Of a stretch of 64,000 nt of DNA, positions 1 to 9,760 are shown piece after piece. Numbering within the stretch: position 1 is the stretch's first letter; the number at the start of each line of letters is the position of its first letter. A model generated the notes under the pieces. It was given only the letters and a program-made list of their open reading frames with translations. It was not told the origin of the DNA and made no database searches. Source of the DNA: Porphyra umbilicalis (taxonomy: Eukaryota; Rhodophyta; Bangiophyceae; Bangiales; Bangiaceae); NCBI GenBank assembly GCA_002049455.2, contig KV919124.1:1-64000 (forward strand). The letters are read 5' to 3'. Position numbers and translations under genes: made by a program.

Positions 1-44
1 GAGAAGCGGGAGCGGCGCTTGCGCTTGGCCGCCGGGGGGTCCAT
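1..44 (-). CDS. 5' end of an unidentified gene running off the window
   Basis: A minus-strand ATG at 44-42 in a cccgccATGG context opens 14 codons reading MDPPAAKRKRRSRF before the window edge. Upstream of it on the minus strand is a long C-rich and CT-rich leader (about 68-120), the same kind of leader that precedes other genes here. The basic run KRKRRSR resembles a nuclear localisation signal or the basic motif that some splicing factors carry before a conserved Trp, but here the next residue is Phe. The product cannot be identified from 14 residues. It is arranged divergently from FtsH. Confidence 0.33.
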   Translation of the reverse strand, partial: MDPPAAKRKRRSRF

Positions 45-912
45 GGCGGGCTCGCCGGGCACGGGATTTCAAAGGGGGAGGGGGGGGGGACACGAGGGGG
101 GGGGGGGGGGGGAGACGGCGCTCCGTCGCGCGTGTCAGAGGCACGGGGCAGGCATGGAGGGCGCCGGGGGGGGCAGGCGGGCGCCGACGGGGACGGCGCC
201 GGTGCCGTGGCGAATAGCGTCGCGTGCATCACGCCCCTTTTTCGCGGGCGGGGGTGGGTGTGAGGCAGGCGGAAAGTTTAACTGAATCGCGATTGTGAAA
301 GTGGTTGCTATTTTATGATAGCCATTCTTTACGCAGATGGGGGCTTAAAGTACAGTTGGACACAAATTCCTCAACTGTACTGACATTGTCGGATTCTTCC
401 GACCCAGTGGGAAGTGGCCCACATTGACACCCCCGATCACGCCCTTCTATCTTCGCCTTCCACGGCCACGGACGCAGCACTGCCTCCAGGGGTGGACAGC
501 AGCCATCATGACATCGGGTCGGGGGCGTGCCAAAGCCAGAAATTTCCCAGCGGCTGGACGTGCATCTCCCGCCGTCCCGTCGGCGCTTGCCTGTGTGGTC
601 GGGCGGCCGACACACCCCCCCAGCGTGTCATCCCGCCGCCAGAGGTTGTATATCTGGGCTCCTGCCGCACCGGCACCACCCACCTCAATCCGCCGCCGCG
701 TGACATCTCACACTCGTCCACGTGCCCGGTGTCTGTGGCCATTCTGCACCCTTGGCCGTCTCGGTGAGACCCCGCCCCCTCGTTCCCGGCGTGTCCGGCC
801 ACCCCCGGTGCCGACGGCTTCCCGCGTGCGCGCTCCGACCGCCATCTCGACGCACACCGAGCGGCAGCCGCGTCTCTCTCTCCCCCCCTCCCCCCCCGCT
901 TCCCCGTCAACC
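45..912. promoter_or_regulatory. Divergent intergenic region upstream of FtsH
   Basis: No supported gene. It holds G-homopolymers (about 80-115), an AT-richer central part (290-400), and a strongly CT-rich tract at about 870-905 immediately before the FtsH start. It presumably carries the promoters of FtsH and of the minus-strand partial gene. The open frames seen here have no recognisable product. Confidence 0.5.
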
Positions 913-3469
913 ATGGCGTTTGTCACCTCTGCGGCGGCGGCGATCCGGCCGACGGCCGCCCGCGCGGCAACGTCGACGGCAGCCGTCGGCCGCCGGGATG
1001 GCGCCTTTGTGCAGCCGCTCCGCGCCGCCGCGCGTATTGCGGCGCCGCGGGCGGCCGTGTCGATGAAGTCGAACGAGCAGCAGTCTGTGGAGGTACGTGC
1101 GATCTGCGGGGCTTGCGGGGCTGTTGACGTGAGGGGAGATTGCCGACTGGGTGGCGTTGCGCACTCGTGGTGGGCTGCTCATTGCTGCCCCTGCAGCGGA
1201 CTACGCGTGGCGCGACGCGGCGTGTGGCAGAGTAAGTGCGACCTCGCAGCACGTGCGTGTTGAGCAGGTGACTGACTAGTCGGCTGTGTCGTTGCACTTT
1301 CTCCTCTCTTTTGTCTGCCCGCTCTGTCCACAGTCGCTCGTCGCCATTGTGTCGGAGACGATCGAGTCCAACACGAAGAACGGCACCGCGGACCTGGGCG
1401 CTATGCGGAGGAAGATTTCTGTCCTGCTTGCTGCCGAGACGTCTCGCCTGGGTGGCGTCACCGACGCCTTTGTCGGCGCCCTCCGAACCATGATGACTGC
1501 GCCGTCGTTGCCGGCCAAGTCCAAGACCGCGCTCGCGGCGGTCCTGTCGGCGGTTATCCTGACCACTGGCTTCGCGGGCGGCGCGATGCCTGCCATGGCG
1601 GCCGGCCCCGCGCCTGCTGAGATGGCTCAGACCGAGACGTCAGCGTCGGACGCGCGGAGCATGGCGGCAGACGATACGTCGGCGTCGGCCCCATCGCTGA
1701 GCAACTGGCGCTACTCGGAGTTCATCAACGCTGTGGAGGCCAACAAGGTCGACAAGGTGACCTTTTCGGCCGACGGCCAGCGCGCCCTGGCCGTCGACTC
1801 GGACGGCAACCGGTTCAAGCTCGACGCTCTGCCGGGCGACCCGGACCTGCTCTCGACGCTGACATCGCACAAGGTGGACGTGACAGTTCTGCCCGCAGAG
1901 CAAGAGTCGGGCGCAGGTGAGTTCCTGCGCTCTCTGATCTTCCCCGCCGTGCTGTTTGGCGGCCTCTTTTTCCTCTCGCGCCGCGCGGGTGGTGGTGGCA
2001 TGGGCGGCCCAGGTGGCCCGATGGACCTGGCAAAGTCGGGCGCCCGCGTCGCGATGGTACCCGAGACCGGCGTGACGTTCAAGGACGTGGCCGGCGTTGA
2101 CCAGGCCAAGCTCGAGCTCCAGGAGGTCGTCCAATTTCTCAAGGAGTCGGAGCGCTTTACGGACCTCGGTGCCAAGATCCCCCGCGGCGTCATCCTGGAG
2201 GGCCCTCCGGGGACGGGCAAGACGCTGTTGGCGCGCGCCGTTGCCGGTGAGGCTGGCGTGCCCTTTTTCTCCATCTCTGGCTCGGAGTTTGTCGAGATGT
2301 TTGTTGGTGTTGGCGCGTCGCGCGTGCGCGACCTGTTCAGCAACGCCAAGAAGAACGCTCCTTGCATCATCTTCATTGACGAGATTGACGCTGTCGGTCG
2401 CCAGCGTGGCGCCGGCATCGCGGGCGGCAACGACGAGCGCGAGCAGACGCTCAACCAGATGCTGACGGAGATGGACGGCTTTGAGGGCAACGCCGGTGTC
2501 ATTGTCATTGCCGCAACCAACCGCGCGGACGTGCTTGACTCGGCCCTGCTCCGCCCGGGCCGCTTTGACCGCCGCGTCATGGTCGACCTGCCGGACTACT
2601 CGGGCCGCGTGTCAATCCTCAAGGTGCACGGCCGCAACAAGCCGCTGGCGGCGGACGTTGACTTGGACAACGTTGCGCGTCGGACGCCGGGCTTCTCTGG
2701 TGCGTCGCTGCAGAACCTGCTCAATGAGGCGGCCATCTTTACCGCCCGGCGGAAGAAGACTGAGATTGGCGCCGAAGAGGTGGACGATGCCCTCGACCGC
2801 CTGACCATTGGCGCGGAGAAGAAGGACCCGGTCATGTCGGTGCAGCGCAAGGAGCTGGTGGCGTTCCATGAGGCTGGCCACGCCGTCGTGGGCGCCCTCA
2901 CGCCCGGCTATGACGAGGTTGCCAAGATTTCGATTATGCCCCGCGGCGGTGCTGGTGGTCTGACCTTCTTTGCGCCCAACGAGGCGCGCCTTGACTCGGG
3001 TCTCTACAGCCGCAGCTACCTCGAGGGCATGCTCTCCGTTGCTTTGGGCGGTCGCGCCGCTGAGGAGCTTATTTTTGGCACGTCTGCGGTCACCACGGGC
3101 GCGTCCAACGACTTCGAGCGCACGACGCAGGTGGCCCGTGGCCTCGTCACGCAGTATGGCATGTCGCCGCTGATTGGCGAGATTGCGGTCGACACCTCGT
3201 CAGGCGGCAACCCCTTTATGGGCCGTCAGATGGCGCAGGGCGCGCCGCCAGTGTCGTCGATGGTGAAGTCGGACATTGACTCGGAGGTGCTGCGGTTGGT
3301 CGATGGTGCCTACACCCGCGCCATGGACGTGCTCAAGAACAACCGTCACCTGCTGGACAGCCTCGCCAAGCTGTTGGTCGAGAAGGAAGTGGTGTCGTCG
3401 GAGGATTTCCAGAAGCTCATCGCCGCCGAGTCGAGCCTTGAGATGCTCCCGTACACGCCCATCGCTTGA
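913..3469 (+). CDS. ftsH: Plastid FtsH ATP-dependent zinc metalloprotease
   Basis: Two exons, 913-1092 and 1334-3469, give a 771-residue protein. FtsH proteases extract and degrade damaged membrane proteins; in plastids they turn over photosystem II D1 in thylakoids. The N-terminus is Ala/Arg/Ser/Thr-rich like a transit peptide. A hydrophobic stretch ending AMPAMAA at about residues 140-156 resembles a thylakoid-transfer signal. A membrane segment lies near residues 255-270 ([12 protein letters not shown]). The AAA module has Walker A GPPGTGKT (2201-2224), Walker B IIFIDE (from about 2366) and the second region of homology with [10 protein letters not shown]. The zinc site HEAGH is at 2867-2881. 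The intron 1093-1333 is phase 0, with a GTACGT donor and a CCACAG acceptor. The start is chosen because it has a good ATGG context after a CT-rich leader and gives a transit-like N-terminus. The domain order matches the VAR2/FtsH2-type and cyanobacterial proteins. Confidence 0.96.
1093..1333 (+). other. Spliceosomal intron in FtsH
   Basis: 241 nt, phase 0. Donor is GAG|GTACGT and the acceptor is CCACAG|TCG. A possible branch motif GACTGAC sits at about 1270-1276, roughly 58 nt from the acceptor. The frame upstream (ending SNEQQSVE) and downstream ([12 protein letters not shown]) join cleanly. Confidence 0.85.
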
Positions 3470-4601
3470 GCGTCGGTTTGCTAGAGTTTTTTCCTTTGTT
3501 TTTCTCACGTTCGCAGAAGTTGCGTCTCGTGGCAGTGGGTTTTCTTTGGTGTCCTTCCTATTTACCTCTGGTGTGCAGCCCGCATCCCATGTAGTTGTAC
3601 AGGCATGTGAGCCGCCGCCTTGAGGGGCTTGTGCACTTTCTCTACACGACCGGTTTTCGCCACTGGTGCGCATTTTATTACACCGGATCACTGCCAAAGG
3701 CCGTCGCATTAGCTGTGAAGCGCAGATGTCGTCTACCACGTTTCTGGTCTGGAAAGTGGACACGAGCGTCGATGTTGGTCAGATGCCACAACGGCAAAGG
3801 TGAGAGAGCTCTCGCTTCGACGACGGCAAACGTGATCGTCTTGGACGCGGCCCAGCATCTGTTAGGGATGGCACCGGCTCGATCACTTCATGGCGCGTAA
3901 CCGCCGTGTAGATGTTGAGACCGGGCCCTGTCCAGTGGGCACTGGTCCCTGCACTGGTGGCCTATTGCAACCGCCGCCACACGAGTTATCTATCTGCCTC
4001 CACCTGCTGGCTAGCGACCCGTGACGGGCGGCGGCACAAATGCGCCCCCGCACTGTCGTGGGCCGAAACCGATATCGCGAGTTGGTCCTTGGGCAGGGCA
4101 TCCCTTCAAAGGGGACCGGTCAGGGGACCCAGATGACACCAATATCCCGCCCTAAATCAGATTTCTTGGGACCCCCGTCGTGCAGCCCGTGTGGGTGGGT
4201 TCGGTTATCCCACCCACCCCGCTGCGCTGGGATCACGCAGCTGCAGAGGCGGGAGTGTGGGTGCAACCGCTGCACTCGCCAGCTGCTACTGCCCCTGCCG
4301 CCGCCGCGCGCGCCCCGACACTGCGCGCCAGCGGCTGCAGCAGCTGCGGCGCGGCTCGGCCCTTTCGTACACCTGTCCCACCGAGCTGGTGGCCACCGCT
4401 GCTTGCGCAGTATTGTTGGGGCGTTACTAGGGTTTCTATCCGCCTCCTCTTCCACCCCCATCTGCGCGCTGACTGTGTTGTATCACTCTTTGTCTTTACC
4501 CTCGCATCCTATCCACTTAACATTGTTGAACACCCTCCACACGCTGATCGCCCCCCTGCCGCACCTGACGTTCCCGCCTGTATTTGTTTTGTGCTGGCAT
4601 C
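3470..4601. other. Intergenic: FtsH 3' end and RsmI leader
   Basis: No supported gene. The first part is a T-rich FtsH 3' flank (3475-3560). The stretch before 4602 is CT-rich (about 4430-4600) and probably is the RsmI promoter and leader. Long open frames that cross this region have compositions consistent with chance openness in GC-rich DNA. Confidence 0.5.
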
Positions 4602-5832
4602 ATGGCCGGCGTGCCCGCCTTTCTCCCGACTGCCGCCCGCATGGCCGGCCGGTCGGCCCTGTGGGGCCGCCCCGCCTTGCGGGCCTCCCCCGCCGCGTCT
4701 GGCCGGCGTGCCGGCATCCTGCCCGGCCGCCCACGGCCCGGCATTGCCCGGCGTGCCCCCCCCCCCGGGCGGCGGTAGCGGCCTCCAAGTCCGAGGCGGT
4801 CCCCTCCCCCGCCGCGGCCGCCGCGGCCGCCGCCGACACGTCTGGCGGCACGACCGCGCTCCCCGGCACCATCTACCTCGTGGCCACCCCGATTGGCAAC
4901 ATTGCCGACATCACCGCCCGCGCCCTCTCCATCCTCGACACGGTCGACGTGATTGCGGCGGAGGATACGCGGCGGACGGGCATGCTGCTGTCGCGGCTCT
5001 TCCCCGCGGCCGCCTCGGGCGGCCGCAGCCGCCGCCAGCGGCTGCTCTCGTACCACGCGCACAATACGCACGCGCGGACGCCACACCTGCTGGCGCTCGC
5101 CCGCGGCGGCCAGTCGGTGGCGGTCGTGTCGGACGCGGGCACGCCAGGCGTGTCGGACCCGGGCGCGGAGCTGGTCGCTGCCGCCGTCCGCTCCTGCGTG
5201 CCGGTCGTCCCCGTCCCCGGCGCGTGCGCGGCGGTCGCCGCGCTCGTTGCGTGCGGCCTCGACACGTCGGCGTGGACGTTTGTCGGCTTCCTGCCGACGC
5301 GCCGGTCGGAGCGGGCCAAGGAGCTTGGCCGCCTCGCCGCCGTGTCGACGACGCTCGTCTTGTACGAGGCGCCCCACCGGGTGGCGACGACGCTCGCGGC
5401 CATGGCGGAGGTGCCCGCGCTGCGGGACCGGCAACTCGCCGTCGCGCGGGAGCTGACCAAGGTCCACGAAGAGTTCCGCCTGTTTGCGGGCGCGGGCGCG
5501 GCGGCGGAGCACTATGGGGCGTGCGGCAAGGGGGTGGTCAAGGGGGAGTTTGTGCTCGTCCTCGGGCCGCCCACGGGGCCGGGGGTGGGGGGAGGGGGCC
5601 CGCGCTCGAGTTGGAGGAGCGCAAGGCGCGGGTGATGGTTGAGGTGCTCGTGTCGGAGGGCGTGCCCGTCAGCATGGCTGCGCGCGCCGTTGCCGCCGCG
5701 GCGGGTGTCAGCCGACGCGCCCTGTACGCGCACGCGGTGCAGGTGGTCAAGGACACGGGGGGGGTGCAAGCGGCCGTGGGGGTGAGCATGGAGGTGGAGG
5801 AAGATGACCGGCGGCACAGCCTTGATGTTTGA
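4602..5832 (+). CDS. rsmI: 16S rRNA (cytidine-2'-O)-methyltransferase RsmI, probably plastid; frame broken at two homopolymers
   Basis: RsmI 2'-O-methylates C1402 of bacterial-type 16S rRNA using SAM; here it presumably acts on plastid or mitochondrial ribosomes. The core at 4866-5570 shows the tetrapyrrole-methylase fold motifs: VATPIGNIADIT, AEDTRRTGMLL, SYHAHN, VVSDAGTPGVSDPG, VPVPGACA, YEAPHRV and ELTKVHEEF. The ATG at 4602 opens a transit-like N-terminus (MAGVPAFLPTAARMAGRSA...), but in a different frame from the core; the switch coincides with an 11-C run at 4756-4766. After the core the frame stops at 5635. The neighbouring frame continues with ELEERKARVMVEVLVSEG and the family's C-terminal helical domain (VSRRALYAHAVQV) to a TGA at 5830-5832, the switch coinciding with G-runs at about 5576-5600. 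I read this as one gene of about 410 residues with two sequence or real indels. Confidence 0.88.
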
Positions 5833-6683
5833 GGAGAGGTGCTGGAGTCCGGTGGTGTGCGGGGTGCGGGCGAGGGTGAGGGGTCCACGTACGGAAAATC
5901 GGTATATAGGTCGATGGCTTTCCAAAGCGGCGGCCGCATTGGGGTTTTCTGTCATAACCGTTGTGAGCGGGCCTACGCCCCTGCAAGCGGCCTGCACTGA
6001 CTCAGCGGCGGTGAGCGGTGCAGCAGCTGAGCGTGTCGAAGCGTGCCAACCCTGGGGTATTGACAGCTGCTGAGCCCAAGCCCCATCCTGGAGTTTGGCC
6101 TACGCGATACGACGGGCACATGGGCAAGCAACGCGCACCCTCGCGACGAATGAATGAGCGACCTGGCAGACTGTAGGGCCGATACAGGGCTGGTGGGAGG
6201 GGGGGATCTGGCTCTTGTAGTGACCACAGCAGCTGTGCTTGCCGGTGTACGCGAGCACACACGAGCACACGGCCGTGAGACAGGGACAGAAAGTAAAACA
6301 TCACTGCGATGGCTTCGTAAGAAACCGCAGCGTATATGCTGCCAGCGACAGAAGAAAAAAAAAACACCAGCCATGAACACACATGGTGGAAGACGGCCAC
6401 CACATCCACGTGCACGAGTGGAGTCATGTCGCTTCCACGAGGACAGACTCCCTCGTCCAACGGAAATGTCCACCTCCCACTCACCGACACACGCCAGCGC
6501 TTCGCGCTCCCGCTCGCGCAGCCTCAGCTCCGCATCAACACGACACTTCCCCCATCAGAAGCCCCTGGCCTCATCCCCTCGCGCCCCACCAAACCGCATC
6601 ACACCCAAACGCACCACCACCTCCGCGTGTGCGCCACCCTCCCACAACGGCCGCCACGCGACGACCCCACCCACAGTCGGGTC
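5833..6683. other. Convergent intergenic region between RsmI and H2A.Z
   Basis: No gene supported. It contains the 3' flanks of RsmI (plus) and H2A.Z (minus), and an A-run at about 6353-6364. No tRNA or repeat was recognised. Confidence 0.5.
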
Positions 6684-7106
6684 TCACTTCTTCCCCCCCT
6701 TCTTCATCCCCTTCGTCAAATTCCTATTGATGTGCGGAATGACCCCACCGCCCGCAATCGTCGCCTTGATCAGCAAGTCGAGCTCATCGTCCCCGCGGAC
6801 CGCCAGCTGGATGTGCCGCGGGATGATGCGCTTGAGGCGGTTGTCGCGGGCGGCGTTGCCGGCCAACTCCAACACCTCCGCGGTCAGGTACTCGAGGATG
6901 GCCGCCGCGTAGACGGCGGCGGTGGCACCGACGCGCTCCCCGCGACCGGCGCGGGCCTTGAGCAGCCGGTGCATGCGGCCGACGGGGAATTGGAGGCCGG
7001 CGCGGACGGAGCGGGAGGTGGGGGGCTTTTTGGCCACCGCGCCGGGGGGGGGGGGGGCGGGGGGGGTGGCTGCCGCGGCCGTAGCAGCAGCCTTCTTGGG
7101 CGCCAT
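6684..7106 (-). CDS. H2AZ: Histone H2A.Z variant
   Basis: A single-exon 140-residue protein. H2A.Z replaces H2A in nucleosomes near promoters and is deposited by SWR1-type remodellers. The histone fold begins at [14 protein letters not shown] and continues through [33 protein letters not shown]2A.Z-specific residues are clear: GATAAVY in place of GAGAPVY, the [18 protein letters not shown] stretch, and VIPHINRNL in place of canonical VLPNI. No SQ(E/D) H2A.X tail is present; it ends GMKKGGKK. The N-terminal tail is unusual, with an Ala- and Pro-rich patch (about residues 5-25) instead of the usual Gly/Lys-rich tail. The start follows a C-rich leader with an accATGGC context. It is transcribed divergently from Maf. 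Confidence 0.95.
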   Translation of the reverse strand: MAPKKAAATAAAATPPAPPPPGAVAKKPPTSRSVRAGLQFPVGRMHRLLKARAGRGERVGATAAVYAAAILEYLTAEVLELAGNAARDNRLKRIIPRHIQLAVRGDDELDLLIKATIAGGGVIPHINRNLTKGMKKGGKK

Positions 7107-7955
7107 GGTGGGGGGGGGGGGTACGCAGGCCCGCAGAGTGCGGGAAGTGAGACGACGATGCAGACAGCAGCGGCAGTCGCAGCGGCGGCGGGATGGAGCG
7201 ACGCGACGAGGGCGGTGATGGTTGCAAAGTGACGACACCCGCGAGCGGCAGGCCAGACGGTGTGGTGGGGGAGGGGCGGGGGTCCACGAGCAGCACGCAG
7301 GCGGGCCGCGCGTGGTGGCGCAATGGGCGCTTCTCCCACGCCTGGCAATTGCACGCCACGCGCGTGCACCCCCACCGCACGTGGTCAGTGGCTAGAGCTC
7401 TACCCTCTAGAGCGCGCGCCCTCCACGGGCGGGGTGCGGCTCGAAGTTGGGCGCGCGCGCGCGCGGGCAAACGCGGCCTGTACGGCGGACGCGGGGTGTC
7501 GGGGGCGTGCTGCGGCCAAGCCCAAAACAAACAAAAAGGCGCGCACTCGCGCCGCTGTGCCACTGGCGTCCACGACGCGAGGGACACCAAGGAAAAAGAC
7601 AGAGACAGGGAGGGGTCACGTGGCGAGGGTCAGGCTCGAACGACTGCCGCTGATTGGCCGGTGCCGACTCTCCGTGGCGCTGGCGTTTGGGCGGGCGCCA
7701 GCACCAGGCTTGCGTGATCCGGGGAGCGCAACTACCCGACTTGGCCGGGCTGGTCGGCAATTCCTCATCTCGGTCTCGTTCGCGGACGGCGTCGTCTTCC
7801 CCATTGCCGCCATCATCCTCCGCCCTTGGCCGGCCGTGGCGTGCTGCACGGGCCTTTGCCCTTGTCCATCGCGCCTGTTTTGTTCTCTACTCTTCCTCAT
7901 CGCTCCTTTGTCCTTTTTTCCCTCCCGTAGGTGAATCCCCCTTGCTGTCAAGGAG
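7107..7955. promoter_or_regulatory. Shared divergent promoter region, H2A.Z and Maf
   Basis: 849 bp between two divergent starts. A CCAAT motif on the minus strand (ATTGG at about 7651) and a short perfect inverted repeat GCTCTA/TAGAGC with a 5-nt spacer at about 7399-7415 are the only distinct elements. The Maf side ends in a T/C-rich tract finishing CCCGTAG at 7930, which could also be a 3' splice site of a leader intron. Confidence 0.4.
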
Positions 7956-8644
7956 ATGGCTCCCCCCCCCCCCTACCGGGCCTCGGCCGGTTGATCCTCG
8001 GCTCCTCCTCCCCCACGCGCCGCAGCATCCTGGCCTCGATGGGCTTTACAGATCTGTACCTGCGGCCAGCTGGCATTGACGAGAACGCCATCCGCTTTGA
8101 GGACGCGACCAAGCTCGTGTCTGCGCTCGCCCACGCCAAGGCCGACGCGGTGCTCGCGTCGCTCGCGGCGGACCCTGCTCCGCCCCCCCCCCCGACCTCT
8201 GACGGCGCCCCCGTGGGTGCCACCCTCCTTCTCACGGGCGACCAAGTGGTGGTCCACGCCGGGCGCATCCTCGAAAAGCCCCGCAACGCCGACGACGTGC
8301 GCGCCTACTTGGCCGGCTACGGCTCATCCCCGGCGGTGACGGTCGGCTCCACGGTCGTGACGGACGTGGCGACGGGGCGGCGGTGGGAGGGCGCTGACCG
8401 GGCCGAGGTGTACTTTCGGCCCCTTCCGTCGGCGGTCGTGGAGGGCCTCATCGAGGAGGGGGCGGTGTTTGGGTGCGCGGGCGCGTTGATGGTCGAGCAT
8501 GCCCTCGTCGGACCGTTTGTGGAGTGCGTCGTTGGGGAACAGAGTGCGGTGATGGGGTTGTCTAAGACAACGACTCGGGGGTTGATCGAGGCGGCACTAT
8601 CCGGGGAGGGTGGGTCGTTGCGCAAGGGGAGCGGTACCGGTTGA
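7956..8644 (+). CDS. maf: Maf-like nucleotide pyrophosphatase
   Basis: Maf proteins hydrolyse non-canonical nucleoside triphosphates and are widespread in bacteria and eukaryotes. The open frame from about 7974 reads LILGSSSPTRRSILASMGF, matching the family's N-terminal substrate loop. It continues to TGDQVVVHAGRILEKPR with the catalytic Asp region, then KAEVYF-like RAEVYFRPLP, and ends with SAVMGLSKTTTRGLIEAA, typical of the plant-type branch. The total is about 225-230 residues. The best ATG (7956, AAGGAGATGGCT) lies in a different frame, separated from the body by a 12-C run at 7962-7973. The in-frame alternative is only a GTG at 7931. I take 7956 as the start and treat the C-run as a probable indel. 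A splice acceptor-like CCCGTAG ends at 7930. Confidence 0.85.
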
Positions 8645-9056
8645 ATGGCAGATGTCGTTGGCATCCTATTTTATTTTTTGTCCTTGTCTGCTTGCCGGGT
8701 TCACATTCAGATGCCAGGGCTTCACAAGTGTTGGAGAAAGCGCTGATGTATGCAACATCATAATAAGGTGTGACTGGCGCCAACATGCTGGTGATCGCAC
8801 GCTGGCACTTGATGGAATGAAGCTGTGGGCAACTGCATGACCAGCGCGACGGCTACCGCTAGGACAGGAGTATGTCGAGCGAGGAAGAGACATTGACAAA
8901 TTAACAGCAGCACGGGCGCAGGTCACCGGGTCGACAGAGCATTGAATTAAGGGCGACCATGTTTACTCCCACGCACACAAGCATAATCCCTCGCAAGAAC
9001 AACAGACAGGCGAGTGGGCACCAGACATGACAGGGAGGGGGGAAAGAGGTGCTCTG
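8645..9056. other. Convergent intergenic region between Maf and U2 snRNA
   Basis: Nothing recognised beyond the T-rich 3' flank of Maf (8660-8680). Confidence 0.45.
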
Positions 9057-9248
9057 CGAGACCCGGCGGTAAAGTGCAATACCGGGGCAAAGCGCGGCAC
9101 ACCGCCGCGAGAGCAAGCTCAGGCGGAATCGGCGGCCTCCCTCGGAAAAATAATTATAGCAAAACGGTCTCAGGGACCGCAATTACTTGCTAAAGTAATT
9201 AGAACAGATACTACACTTGATCAAAGCCAGATTGGCTTCGAAGAGTGA
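9057..9248 (-). ncRNA. U2: U2 spliceosomal snRNA
   Basis: The minus strand carries the U2 signature. Stem-loop I (AGCC/GGCT) is followed by GATCAAGTGTAGTATCTG TTC (9222-9202), containing the branch-site recognition GTAGTA. Then comes a perfect 8-bp hairpin AATTACTT/AAGTAATT (9181-9200) in the place of stem-loop IIa. A second small hairpin (about 9163-9180) and an Sm-like ATTATTTTT site (about 9145-9155) follow. The 3' domain ends in a stem-loop with a GGTATTGCACTTTACC loop region (9067-9082), very close to the U2B''-binding loop of stem-loop IV. The length of about 190 nt fits U2. The ends are estimates (a few nt). A TATA-like element (CCTATAAAAG, minus, 9300-9291) lies about 45 bp upstream. 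Confidence 0.93.
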
Positions 9249-9760
9249 AGAGCAAGAGGGAGCGGTCTTCGTTGGCGAGCAGCTGCGCCGCTTTTATAGG
9301 TGCGGGCACGGCACCGGGCGTCTGCAGGCGGAGGTCGTGGGGGCGCTCCCACGCGCTTGCAGCGCAGCGAGGCCTCCGAGCGCGGGGGCGCGTGCATGCG
9401 CGTCAGTGGCGGGGCCGACACACCTGGGACAGCAGAGCGCCGCACTGACCCTGCTGTCACAGCACTCCGTGTCGCCGAGCCCGCAAATCAAAGCGGTTCT
9501 TGATCCGAATGCCCAGCTGCTTGATCCAATGTAAGTGCTACGCGAGACTTCTTTGTGGTTGCACTCGTCATGCAATGACCAGATTCCATGGACTTGACCC
9601 GGACACCCGCGTCAGGAATCCCGGCTTCCACCGCAGACGTTTGCCCCTGTCTGTCCGCCAGCTTCACGGTGCAGGACGCGCTTCAGCCTGGGGCAACGGC
9701 TGTGCTCGCCTCCCGTACCTCCCTCTTTTCTACTCGCATTTTTCCCCGCTGGTCTCTCTC
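9249..9760. promoter_or_regulatory. Divergent promoter region, U2 snRNA and DUF3119 gene
   Basis: Contains the minus-strand TATA-like element at 9291-9300 for U2. Near 9720-9760 it contains a CT-rich leader ending ggtctctctcATGG for the plus-strand gene. No other gene is seen. Confidence 0.45.

Noticed and set aside
4040-4601. Extension of the RsmI frame upstream to 4040
   Set aside because: No conserved sequence there; the ATG at 4602 gives a better transit-like start, and openness is expected at this GC content.
7391-7425. tRNA-like hairpin near GCTCTACCCTCTAGAGC
   Set aside because: Only a 6-bp inverted repeat; no acceptor stem, T-arm or anticodon arm could be fitted.
7618-7660. Possible T-arm (GTTCGAGCC on the minus strand)
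   Set aside because: The flanking stem does not pair properly and no D-arm or acceptor stem is present at tRNA spacing.
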